Notes under the pieces: generated by a model | Seen by the model: only the letters and a program-made list of their open reading frames with translations | Database searches by the model: none | Told to the model about the DNA's origin: nothing | Part shown: positions 36,335-47,825 of the stretch, piece by piece | Numbering within the stretch: the first letter of the stretch is position 1 | How the letters are laid out: each line of letters opens with the position of its first letter | Program-made: the position numbers and the translations under genes | Assembly: GCF_004000745.1 (NCBI RefSeq) | Contig: NZ_BILV01000010.1 | Location: 61,984-125,983, forward strand | DNA length: 64,000 bases | Direction of reading: 5' to 3' | Origin: Paenibacillus barengoltzii NBRC 101215 | GTDB lineage: Bacteria > Bacillota > Bacilli > Paenibacillales > Paenibacillaceae

Positions 36335-37588
36335 ATGAGTACGCTGAATGGACAGGAAACTTATATTCAACAACAATTTGCAGAGCGCATTGGCGGGGCG
36401 AACTACGGCAAAGATACCGCTATTTATAAATTCGAGAAAATCAAACGGGCGAAAGCGGCAGCGAAGAAGGATTTTCCCGATGTTGAACTGATCGACATGG
36501 GCGTCGGCGAACCTGATGATATGGCGGATGCCGGCATTGTGGCCAAACTGGCGGAGGAAGCGGCAAAACGCGAGAACCGCGGGTACGCCGACAACGGCAT
36601 CGCCGAGTTCAAGGAAGCGGCGGCGAAGTATCTTCATGATGTTTTTGGCGTTGAAGATATCGATCCGGTTACGGAAGTAGTGCACTCGATCGGCTCCAAG
36701 CCAGCGATCGCTATGCTCCCTTCTTGCTTCATCAATCCTGGAGATATCACGATTATGACCGTGCCGGGCTACCCGATTATCGGGACCCATACGAAGTATT
36801 TGGGCGGCGAGGTGTATACCGTGCCGTTGACGGAGGAGAATGATTTCCTGCCGGATTTGGACGCGATTCCAGAAGAGGTCGCACGTAAGGCCAAGCTGAT
36901 GTACTTGAACTACCCGAACAACCCGACGGGCGCGAGCGCGACGAAGGAGTTTTTTGCCAAGGTCGTGGACTGGGCGAAGAAATATCATGTTGTGATTGTA
37001 CACGATGCACCGTATGCTGCATTGACGTATGACGGTTTGAAGCCGCTGAGCTTCTTGTCGGTACCGGGAGCAAAGGACGTAGGTGTCGAGCTGCACTCCT
37101 TGTCCAAGTCGTACAACATGACCGGGTGGAGAATCGGGTTTGTTGCCGGCAACCCGCTGATCATTAAAGCGTTCAGCGACGTGAAGGACAACAACGATTC
37201 CGGTCAATTTATCGCTATTCAGAAAGCGGCCGCTTACGGGCTGGCTCATCCAGAAATCACGGAGCGCATCGCCGAGAAATATTCGCGCCGCCATGAGCTG
37301 CTGGTGAATGCTCTGAATGACTTGGGCTTTAAGGCGAAGAAGCCGAAGGGTTCGTTCTTCCTCTATGTGCAAGCGCCAAAAGGCGTGGAAGGCGGACCAA
37401 CGTTTGAGACGGCGGAAGACTTCTCGCAGTTCTTGATCCGCGAGAAGCTGATTTCGACGGTGCCGTGGGACGATGCCGGCCATTACGTGCGCTTCTCGGT
37501 GACGTTTATCGCCGACGGGGAAGAAGAAGAACGCCGCGTCATTTCTGAAATCAAACGACGCCTTGGCGATTTGAAGTTTATTTTCTAA
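36335..37588 (+). CDS. dapL: LL-diaminopimelate aminotransferase-type PLP enzyme (DapL-like)
   Basis: Fold-type I aminotransferase, 417 aa. PLP lysine in SLSKSYNMTGWRIGF; conserved YPNNPTGA and GYPIIGTHTKYLGGEV. The motifs SIGSKPAIAMLPSCFINPGD and NDFLPDLDAIP are those of DapL-like enzymes, which make LL-DAP from tetrahydrodipicolinate in one step. This would feed DAP to the DAP-type MurE at 1.6 kb. A related broad aminotransferase (PatA-like) cannot be excluded. ATG 36335 after GAAGGAGATGG. It sits between ylyB and pyrR, where B. subtilis has no such gene. Confidence 0.78.
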   Translation: MSTLNGQETYIQQQFAERIGGANYGKDTAIYKFEKIKRAKAAAKKDFPDVELIDMGVGEPDDMADAGIVAKLAEEAAKRENRGYADNGIAEFKEAAAKYLHDVFGVEDIDPVTEVVHSIGSKPAIAMLPSCFINPGDITIMTVPGYPIIGTHTKYLGGEVYTVPLTEENDFLPDLDAIPEEVARKAKLMYLNYPNNPTGASATKEFFAKVVDWAKKYHVVIVHDAPYAALTYDGLKPLSFLSVPGAKDVGVELHSLSKSYNMTGWRIGFVAGNPLIIKAFSDVKDNNDSGQFIAIQKAAAYGLAHPEITERIAEKYSRRHELLVNALNDLGFKAKKPKGSFFLYVQAPKGVEGGPTFETAEDFSQFLIREKLISTVPWDDAGHYVRFSVTFIADGEEEERRVISEIKRRLGDLKFIF

Positions 37589-37624
37589 GAAGAATAAAAT
37601 GGACCATAATGATTCGTTTATAAT

Positions 37625-37657
37625 GCCTCTTGGGTTTGATCCCAAGGGGCTTTTTTT
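37625..37657 (+). terminator. Strong terminator after dapL
   Basis: GCCTCTTGGG (37625-37634) pairs with CCCAAGGGGC (37641-37650), loop of six, then seven T. Confidence 0.93.
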
Positions 37658-37697
37658 GATTATGCGGCGATTGCTGCCGCTGGTGCCACTTTTGCTC

Positions 37698-37720
37698 TAA
37701 CGCTTGCTAGAATGAAGGGG
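37698..37720 (+). repeat. Partial extra unit of the dispersed element
   Basis: TAACGCTTGCTAGAATG begins at 37698, 41 bp before element B1, and matches its first unit (TAACGCTTGCCAGAGTG). No inverted partner was seen, so it looks like a remnant or a partial duplication. Confidence 0.55.
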
Positions 37721-37738
37721 CAGAGTCCAATTGTGCTC

Positions 37739-37921
37739 TAACGCTTGCCAGAGTGCTTATTTGTGCGAAAAACGCAAAGTTTTACTTTTAACGCTTACCA
37801 GCAGCCTTATTGAGGCAAAAACAGCCTCTTTTACGATGAAATATCGCAAATAAGCTCTCCTGTAAGCGTTACGCCGCAGAATGCCCGAATTTTCCCCAAA
37901 TAGCGTTTCTGTTAAGCGTTA
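37739..37921. repeat. Dispersed double-inverted element, copy B1 (183 bp)
   Basis: Direct units TAACGCTTGCCAGAGTGCTT at 37739 and TAACGCTTACCAGCAGCCTT at 37789 (50 bp apart), both followed by ATT. Inverted units end in GCGTTA at 37871 and 37921 (again 50 bp apart), preceded by AAATAAG and AAATAGCG. The ends pair outer-to-outer and inner-to-inner. Same geometry as copies A1 and A2 but with the arm core CTTRCC instead of GACC. Confidence 0.85.
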
Positions 37922-38064
37922 CAGCATACTTCCCTGAACTAACTGTGCCTGAGCTGGTGCTGACGATGGGTTTGGTGCCTTGCTACAAGAGATGCTGCAG
38001 ATGCTGGCTAGTACCAATCGATTACATACTGGTAAGGGTGTAGGTTCGGAGTCCGCTTTTATTC

Positions 38065-38247
38065 TAACGCCTGCCAGAATGCTTATTTCGGAGAAAAGCG
38101 CCAAATTTTCATTTTAACGCTTACCAGCAGTCTTATTTAGGCTAAACCCACCCCATTTGCACTCAAAAATCGTAAATAAGCTCTCTTCTAAGCGTTACGT
38201 TTCCATGGGGCCCCTTTTTCGCCAAATAGCGCTTCTGATCAGCGTTA
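38065..38247. repeat. Dispersed double-inverted element, copy B2 (183 bp)
   Basis: Second B-type copy, 143 bp after B1. Direct units start at 38065 (TAACGCCTGCCAGAATGCTT) and 38115 (TAACGCTTACCAGCAGTCTT). Inverted ends GCGTTA lie at 38192-38197 and 38242-38247. The region between the dapL terminator and the pyr promoter (37658-38519) holds these two elements and otherwise no supported gene. Confidence 0.85.
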
Positions 38248-38407
38248 CACAGCAAGTACCATGCACTATTAGTGATCTTGCTGCCCACCATTCCCCAAAC
38301 ATCCCGGTTAAATATTCAACATGTTAGGAAATTTATGCAGGGATCTGGCGGGGAGAGCACACGGGTTAAACGGCTTCAGATCAAGGATAAGCCGGGGAAA
38401 CTAACTG

Positions 38408-38436
38408 TTGAATAAATATTACATTGAATGTATAAT
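38408..38436 (+). promoter_or_regulatory. Upstream sigma-A-like promoter before the pyr leader
   Basis: TTGAAT (38408-38413), 17-bp spacer, TATAAT (38431-38436). It is AT-rich and close to consensus. It could give a second, longer pyr leader transcript. Confidence 0.5.
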
Positions 38437-38519
38437 TATTAACAACCGCATCACAGCAGGCTTCACACGGGGGAAGAATCAACCTCAGTATCGGTAGGTT
38501 ACAAACTCGGCAGGGTGTC

Positions 38520-38548
38520 TTGACAGGCTATTTTCATTCTGTCATAAT
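38520..38548 (+). promoter_or_regulatory. Main sigma-A promoter of the pyr operon
   Basis: TTGACA (38520-38525), 17-bp spacer, CATAAT (38543-38548). Directly followed by the PyrR-binding leader. Confidence 0.85.
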
Positions 38549-38576
38549 TCATGTAAACCATAAGCACCTTTAATTC

Positions 38577-39329
<753 letters not shown>

Positions 39330-39330
39330 G

Positions 39331-40242
39331 ATGGCGCTGACGGCAACCGCACTGAAGGAACGCAGCCTCCTCGGGCTGAAGGAGTTAAGCGCAGCGGAAA
39401 TTTCCTCGATTCTCGACCGGGCTGCCTACTGGGATGCCAAGGAAGAGAAGATGATTCCGGTGTTGAAGGAGCACTTTGTTGCGAATATGTTTTTCGAAAA
39501 CAGTACGCGCACCCGCTTCTCATTCGAGATGGCGGAGAAACGGCTGGGTGCTCAGGTGCTGAACTTCGCGGCAGCCGCCTCTAGCGTAGAGAAAGGCGAG
39601 TCGATTTACGATACGGTTCGCACGTTGGAATCGATGGGCATTGACGCTGGAGTCATCCGGCTGAAGCCGATCGGTGTGTTGGAGGAGCTGGCGAAGCGGG
39701 TATCCGTACCGCTGGTGAATGCCGGAGACGGCAACAATGAGCACCCGACGCAAGCGCTGCTGGATCTATATACGATGAGACAGCATTTCGGGGAACTCGG
39801 CGGGCTGAAGGTATCGATCATCGGAGACATCAAGCATAGCCGGGTGGCACGTTCGAATCTGTGGGCGCTGCAAAAGTTCGGCGCCGAAGTGAAGCTGTGC
39901 GCGCCGAACAATATGCAAGCACCGGAGCTCAGCGCGTATGCGCCTTACGTTCCGATGGACGAAGCGCTTTGCGCCGATGTGGTGATGATGCTGCGAGTGC
40001 AGTTAGAACGCCACGTTGGCGGGCTGATTAAGTCGGCCGAAGAATATCGACTGCATTACGGCTTAACGGAGGAGCGGGCTGCGAGTCTTGCACCGCACGC
40101 GCTGATCATGCACCCGGCTCCAGTGAACCGGGGCGTGGAGATCGACGATGCGGTGGTGGAACACCCGCAATCCCGCATCTTCAAGCAGATGCAAAACGGA
40201 GTTCCGATCCGCATGGCGGTTCTGGAACGCGCATTGCTCTAG
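39331..40242 (+). CDS. pyrB: Aspartate carbamoyltransferase PyrB
   Basis: Transfers carbamoyl phosphate to aspartate, first committed step of UMP synthesis. Carbamoyl-phosphate motif FFENSTRTRFSFE; further HPTQALLDLYT and the Asp-binding region. 303 aa, normal for catalytic subunits without a regulatory PyrI partner. ATG 39331 after GGAGGGGA. Confidence 0.95.
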   Translation: MALTATALKERSLLGLKELSAAEISSILDRAAYWDAKEEKMIPVLKEHFVANMFFENSTRTRFSFEMAEKRLGAQVLNFAAAASSVEKGESIYDTVRTLESMGIDAGVIRLKPIGVLEELAKRVSVPLVNAGDGNNEHPTQALLDLYTMRQHFGELGGLKVSIIGDIKHSRVARSNLWALQKFGAEVKLCAPNNMQAPELSAYAPYVPMDEALCADVVMMLRVQLERHVGGLIKSAEEYRLHYGLTEERAASLAPHALIMHPAPVNRGVEIDDAVVEHPQSRIFKQMQNGVPIRMAVLERALL

Positions 40243-40333
40243 CAAATGAGGGGGAGCGCCTGTAGCTTAGGCGACGGGCAATGGACGTTATTTTTCGGAT
40301 CGTACTTCAAAATCAGCGGGAGGAGAAATCAGA

Positions 40334-41641
40334 ATGCGGCTTGTCGTAATCAATGCCAAGATCTTAAACGAACAAGGGGAACAAGAAATCGCTCAAATCG
40401 TCATCGAGAACGGAGTGATCTCGAACATCGAAATCACTGGAACCATCGAGCAGCCGTTCGCAGAGGAAGGGACGCAGGTGATCGATGCAGGAGGCAGATT
40501 GGTCACTCCGGGATTTATTGATATGCACGTCCATTTACGAGAACCGGGATTTGAACATAAAGAAACAATCGAAACCGGTTCGCGTTCAGCAGCGAAAGGG
40601 GGATTCACCACCATCGCTTGCATGCCTAATACGCGGCCGGTGACCGACAATCCGGATACGGTTCGCTATGTGAAGGAGAAGGCGGAGGAAGCTGGGCTGG
40701 TGAACGTGCTGCCTTATGCGGCGATCACTAAATCTGAGCTGGGTCGCGAGCTGACCGACTTTGCTGCTTTGAAGGAAGCCGGTGCGATTGGTTTCACCGA
40801 CGACGGCGTAGGCGTACAGAGCGCACAAATGATGAAGGATGCGATGCGTCAAGCGGCTGCGCTGGGGATGCCGGTAATTGCCCACTGCGAAGACAATTCG
40901 CTGGTGGAAGGCGCGCCGGTGGCTGAAGGGGAATTCGCCCGCAAGCACGGACTGAAAGGGATCCCGAACGAATCGGAGGCGATTCATGTGGGGCGGGATA
41001 TTTTGCTGGCGGAAGCGACCGGGGTTCACTACCATGTGTGCCACGTGAGCACGGAGCAGTCGATCCGGCTGATTCGTCAAGCGAAGCAGCTCGGCATTAA
41101 CGTGACCGCAGAGGTGTGTCCGCACCATCTGGTGTTATCGGAGGCGGATATTCCCGGATTGGATGCCAATTGGAAAATGAACCCGCCGCTGCGCTCCCGC
41201 CGAGATGTGGAAGCCTGCATCGAAGCGCTGGAGGACGGCACGATCGACATCATCGTCACCGACCATGCTCCGCACAGTGAAGAGGAAAAAGCAAAAGGCA
41301 TGCAGCTGGCACCGTTTGGAATCGTTGGTTTTGAGACAGCCTTCCCGCTGTTATATACGAAGTTTGTGACAACTGGCCGTTGGAGCCTGGAGATGCTGGT
41401 GCAGCGTATGACAGCAGACCCGGCTCGTGTGTTTGGTCTAGAAACCGGACGGTTGGTTCCAGGCGCTCCGGCGGATCTGACGATCGTTGATCTGGACGCG
41501 GAACGCACGGTGGATCCTGAGACCTTCGCCTCGAAGGGACGCAACACCCCGTTTGCCGGTTGGAAGCTAAAAGGCTGGCCGGTCGCCACAATCGCCCGTG
41601 GAAGACTGGTATGGAATGATGAACTAGAACTGACCCGTTAA
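40334..41641 (+). CDS. pyrC: Dihydroorotase PyrC, type I
   Basis: Zinc amidohydrolase closing carbamoyl-aspartate to dihydroorotate. Metal-binding motif DMHVHLREPGFEHKE; catalytic-loop region DIIVTDHAPHSEEEKA. 435 aa fits the class I enzyme of Gram-positives. ATG 40334 after GGGAGGAGA. The 91-bp gap before it contains a small hairpin (CGCCT/AGGCG). Confidence 0.95.
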   Translation: MRLVVINAKILNEQGEQEIAQIVIENGVISNIEITGTIEQPFAEEGTQVIDAGGRLVTPGFIDMHVHLREPGFEHKETIETGSRSAAKGGFTTIACMPNTRPVTDNPDTVRYVKEKAEEAGLVNVLPYAAITKSELGRELTDFAALKEAGAIGFTDDGVGVQSAQMMKDAMRQAAALGMPVIAHCEDNSLVEGAPVAEGEFARKHGLKGIPNESEAIHVGRDILLAEATGVHYHVCHVSTEQSIRLIRQAKQLGINVTAEVCPHHLVLSEADIPGLDANWKMNPPLRSRRDVEACIEALEDGTIDIIVTDHAPHSEEEKAKGMQLAPFGIVGFETAFPLLYTKFVTTGRWSLEMLVQRMTADPARVFGLETGRLVPGAPADLTIVDLDAERTVDPETFASKGRNTPFAGWKLKGWPVATIARGRLVWNDELELTR

Positions 41642-41693
41642 CGGGCGGATAAGAAAATGTAGTTTTAGCTTATGGATAAAGGAGTGCTTCAGG

Positions 41694-42830
41694 ATGCAGG
41701 CAAGACTATTGTTGGAGGACGGCACGCTGTTTACCGGAACCTCATTCGGAGCGGAAGGAGAGAAAACAGGCGAGGTCGTTTTTAATACGGGAATTACGGG
41801 GTACCAAGAGGTGCTGTCCGATCCATCTTATTGCGGGCAAATCGTCACGATGACGTACCCGCTGATCGGGAACTACGGCATTTCGCGCGATGACTTTGAA
41901 TCGATTACGCCGTCGATCCACGGGTTTGTGGTTCGCCGCTATGAACCAACCCCAAGCAACTGGAGGGCGCAGTACAATTTGGGTGACCTGCTGAAGGAAT
42001 ACGGAATTCCCGGCATTGCCGACATCGATACGCGCATGCTGACGCGACTTATCCGCCATCAGGGAACGATGAGAGGGATTTTAACGACCTCCAATAAATC
42101 GGTGGAGGAATTAAAAGAAATGATGCTGGCAACCAGCATCGCCGAGCTGCGCAACCAAGTGGCGCAAACCTCGACGAAGCATGTGTACAGCAGTCCGGGT
42201 TCGAAGGAACGCATCGTGTTGGTTGACTTCGGTGCGAAAAGCGGTATTCTGCGCGAGCTGAACAAACGCGATTGCGACGTCGTGATCGTCCCGCATGATA
42301 CGACTGCGGATGAAATTCGCCGCCTGCATCCCGACGGGATTCAGCTGTCCAACGGACCGGGGGACCCGAAAGACGTACCGCATGCAGTGAAAATGATTTC
42401 TGAACTGCTTGGTGAGTACCCGATCTTCGGCATTTGCCTGGGCCACCAGCTGTTTGCCCTCGCCTGCGGCGCTGATACGGAAAAGCTGAAATTCGGCCAT
42501 CGCGGCGGGAACCACCCGGTGAAAGAGCTGGCTACCGGCCGCTGCTATATCACATCGCAAAATCATGGATACACCGTAAACGAAGCATCCATCGCTGGGA
42601 CGGAGCTGGAAGTTACCCATATTAACAACAATGATAAAACCATCGAAGGCTTGAAGCATAAGAAATACCCGGCCTTCTCTGTGCAGTACCATCCAGAGGC
42701 GGCTCCGGGACCGTACGATAACAGCTACCTGTTCGACCGATTCATCGAGATGATCCGCGAGCACAAGCGGCAAAATCCGCAAAAGCCTCGCCAAGCCGAA
42801 CTGATGGCCGCTGCGAAAGGAGAACTATAA
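41694..42830 (+). CDS. carA: Carbamoyl phosphate synthase small subunit
   Basis: Glutamine amidotransferase subunit releasing ammonia for carbamoyl phosphate synthesis. The catalytic Cys is in [12 protein letters not shown], and the His-Glu pair in [10 protein letters not shown]-terminal small-chain domain starts [18 protein letters not shown] 41694 follows AAAGGAG. 378 aa. Separated by only 4 bp from carB. In a genome with one carAB set it would serve both arginine and pyrimidine routes; whether another exists cannot be seen here. Confidence 0.95.
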   Translation: MQARLLLEDGTLFTGTSFGAEGEKTGEVVFNTGITGYQEVLSDPSYCGQIVTMTYPLIGNYGISRDDFESITPSIHGFVVRRYEPTPSNWRAQYNLGDLLKEYGIPGIADIDTRMLTRLIRHQGTMRGILTTSNKSVEELKEMMLATSIAELRNQVAQTSTKHVYSSPGSKERIVLVDFGAKSGILRELNKRDCDVVIVPHDTTADEIRRLHPDGIQLSNGPGDPKDVPHAVKMISELLGEYPIFGICLGHQLFALACGADTEKLKFGHRGGNHPVKELATGRCYITSQNHGYTVNEASIAGTELEVTHINNNDKTIEGLKHKKYPAFSVQYHPEAAPGPYDNSYLFDRFIEMIREHKRQNPQKPRQAELMAAAKGEL

Positions 42831-42834
42831 ACCT

Positions 42835-46047
<3,213 letters not shown>

Positions 46048-46057
46048 TCGCAGACGC

Positions 46058-46240
46058 TAACGAACACTAGAGACGTTATTGATCTGGTGTGAAGCAAATA
46101 ACCATTCTAACGGACCGAGGAGACCTTATTTTGCTTAGATCGCAGCTGAGTGGCCCCATGAGGACTGAATAATGTCCATGGAGTCCGTTACAGCGGAAAA
46201 TCGAAGGGAAATGCTTAAATAAGGTCTTTCAGGTCCGTTA
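46058..46240. repeat. Dispersed double-inverted element, copy A2 (183 bp), inside the pyr operon
   Basis: Direct units at 46058 (TAACGAACACTAGAGACGTT) and 46108 (TAACGGACCGAGGAGACCTT), 50 bp apart, both followed by ATT. Inverted ends CCGTTA lie at 46185-46190 and 46235-46240, again 50 bp apart; the last reads AAATAAGGTCTTTCAGGTCC before GTTA. It shares its arm sequence with A1 at 21548. The first unit has AGACGTTATT and the second AGACCTTATT in both A copies. Confidence 0.85.
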
Positions 46241-46256
46241 GAGGACGAAGAAGAGG

Positions 46257-46287
46257 GCGGCTCGGAAGCAGGATGCTTCGGAGCCGC
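46257..46287 (+). other. Long GC-rich hairpin just upstream of pyrF
   Basis: GCGGCTCGGAAGCA (46257-46270) and TGCTTCGGAGCCGC (46274-46287) form a 14-bp stem with one G-G mismatch and a 3-base loop. It lies 11 bp before the pyrF ribosome binding site. No T-run, so probably not a terminator; a translation or mRNA-stability element is possible. Confidence 0.6.
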
Positions 46288-46311
46288 AAGCATGAATGGA
46301 GGAGAGCGGAT

Positions 46312-47040
46312 TTGCGTTCGTTTGAAGAAGCGGCTGGGAAGCTGATCGTGGGTCTCGATTTCCCTGATGCGGAGCAAGCGCGGAAGCTGCTGAAGGAGCT
46401 GGAGGGCATCCCTTGTTACATGAAGGTGGGGCTGCAACTGTTCTATGCGGCGGGTCCGGAACTGATCCGGGAATTAAAGCAGCGGGGGTACTCCGTTTTT
46501 CTCGATGTGAAAATGCATGATATTCCCAACACCGTCAAAGGTGGTGCGAACAGCGTCACCAAGCTGGGTGTAGACCTGTTTAACGTGCATGCGGCCGGCG
46601 GGCTGGACATGATGAAGGCGGCAAAAGAAGGCGCACTGGCGGCGGTGGAAGCCGACCCGACGTTGACGATGCCAAAGATCATCGCGGTTACGCAGCTGAC
46701 GAGCACCAGCAAGCAAGTGATGAATGAACAGATTGGCATCCCGGGCGAAGTTGAAGCCTCCGTCGTACATTATGCGGACCTGGCCCGTTCGGCCGGTTTG
46801 GAAGGAGTGGTTGCTTCTCCGCTGGAAGTTACCGCAATTAAGGAGAAGTGCGGACAAGCCTTCCTGACGGTAACGCCGGGGATTCGTCCAGCGAACAGCC
46901 CTAAAGGTGATCAAACGCGTACGTTAACCCCAGGCGAAGCGATGGCGCAAGGCACGGACTATATCGTCGTTGCCCGTCCAATTATCGCTGCCCCTAACCC
47001 GCGAGAAGCCGCGGAGACGATCATTAAGGAGATGATGTAG
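46312..47040 (+). CDS. pyrF: Orotidine 5'-phosphate decarboxylase PyrF
   Basis: TIM-barrel enzyme decarboxylating OMP to UMP. Catalytic motif FLDVKMHDIPNTV with the Asp-Lys-Asp network; phosphate-binding end TPGIRP and VVARPI. The start is TTG 46312 (MRSFEEAAGK), 7 bp after GGAGGAG. 242 aa. Immediately followed by pyrE. Confidence 0.95.
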   Translation: MRSFEEAAGKLIVGLDFPDAEQARKLLKELEGIPCYMKVGLQLFYAAGPELIRELKQRGYSVFLDVKMHDIPNTVKGGANSVTKLGVDLFNVHAAGGLDMMKAAKEGALAAVEADPTLTMPKIIAVTQLTSTSKQVMNEQIGIPGEVEASVVHYADLARSAGLEGVVASPLEVTAIKEKCGQAFLTVTPGIRPANSPKGDQTRTLTPGEAMAQGTDYIVVARPIIAAPNPREAAETIIKEMM

Positions 47041-47041
47041 C

Positions 47042-47686
47042 ATGACCAATACCCAATCCGTCGAAGCGCAAATTGCCAGCAGCCTGTTAGAGATCGGAGC
47101 CGTTGCGCTTCGTCCGCATCAGCCGTTTACTTGGACTTCGGGGATTAAATCGCCGATCTATTGCGACAACCGCCTCACGATGTCCTACCCGCAGATCCGC
47201 GATCTAATCGCTGAATCGTTTGCTGCACTGATCCGTAAAGACTATCCGGAGGCCGAAGTTATCGCCGGAACAGCTACGGCCGGCATTCCGCATGCCGCGT
47301 TTACGTCGCAGAAGCTGGGGCTGCCGATGGCCTACATTCGCGATAAGGCCAAAGGCCATGGCAAGGAGAATCAAATTGAAGGTCTGATTAAACCAGGGCA
47401 GAAGGTGGTTGTCATCGAGGATTTGATCTCGACCGGCGGCAGTTCGATCAAAGCAGCGCAGGCCGTGCGCGATGCGGGGGCAGAACCGTTGGCCGTGCTG
47501 GCGATCTTCAGCTATCAGCTCGATAAAGCGGTGCAGGCGTTTGCTGAAGCTGGCATCCCGCTGCAAACCTTGTCCAACTATACAGCATTGATGGATGTCG
47601 CCGTGCAGCGCGGGGATATTCAGCCGGAAGACCTGGAACTGCTCAAGTCCTGGCGGCAAGACCCGGCTTCCTTCGGAAATGCCTAA
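47042..47686 (+). CDS. pyrE: Orotate phosphoribosyltransferase PyrE
   Basis: Adds PRPP-derived ribose phosphate to orotate, giving OMP. PRPP loop VVVIEDLISTGGSSIKAA; N-terminal TSGIKSPIYCDNR typical of bacillar PyrE. 214 aa. ATG 47042 is one base after the pyrF stop, with AAGGAGATGATG inside the pyrF end acting as ribosome binding site. Last gene of the operon. Confidence 0.95.
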   Translation: MTNTQSVEAQIASSLLEIGAVALRPHQPFTWTSGIKSPIYCDNRLTMSYPQIRDLIAESFAALIRKDYPEAEVIAGTATAGIPHAAFTSQKLGLPMAYIRDKAKGHGKENQIEGLIKPGQKVVVIEDLISTGGSSIKAAQAVRDAGAEPLAVLAIFSYQLDKAVQAFAEAGIPLQTLSNYTALMDVAVQRGDIQPEDLELLKSWRQDPASFGNA

Positions 47687-47703
47687 GTACTTCCATATGG
47701 TTA

Positions 47704-47731
47704 AAACAGCCCCGAGAAGGGCTGTTTTTTT
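47704..47731 (+). terminator. Terminator of the pyr operon
   Basis: AAACAGCCC pairs with GGGCTGTTT around a short loop (CGAGAA), followed by a T-run. Confidence 0.9.
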
Positions 47732-47743
47732 GTCTAAATATCA

Positions 47744-47793
47744 AAAGACCACCCCTGAGAAGCAACATCGCTTTGTCTCATAAGGTGGTCTTT
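47744..47793. terminator. Second hairpin, probably bidirectional
   Basis: AAAGACCACC (47744-47753) pairs with GGTGGTCTTT (47784-47793), with TGAGA/TCTCA extending inside. It lies just past the 3' end of the minus-strand GH18 gene and may terminate it. Confidence 0.6.
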
Positions 47794-47825
47794 ATTATTA
47801 CATATGATTTAGAAATGATGGCGGA

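Noticed and set aside
36305..37645. 446-codon open frame antisense to dapL
   Set aside because: Shadow frame; no start signals and the sense gene is clear.
37698..38247. CRISPR-like array of regularly spaced repeats
   Set aside because: Only two direct units per copy, followed by two inverted ones; the unit spacing is fixed by the element's symmetry and no cas genes are near.
38409..38438. Tandem ArgR boxes before pyr
   Set aside because: The two TGAAT motifs are 16 bp apart, not the usual spacing for ARG boxes, and the sequence is explained by a 17-bp-spaced promoter.
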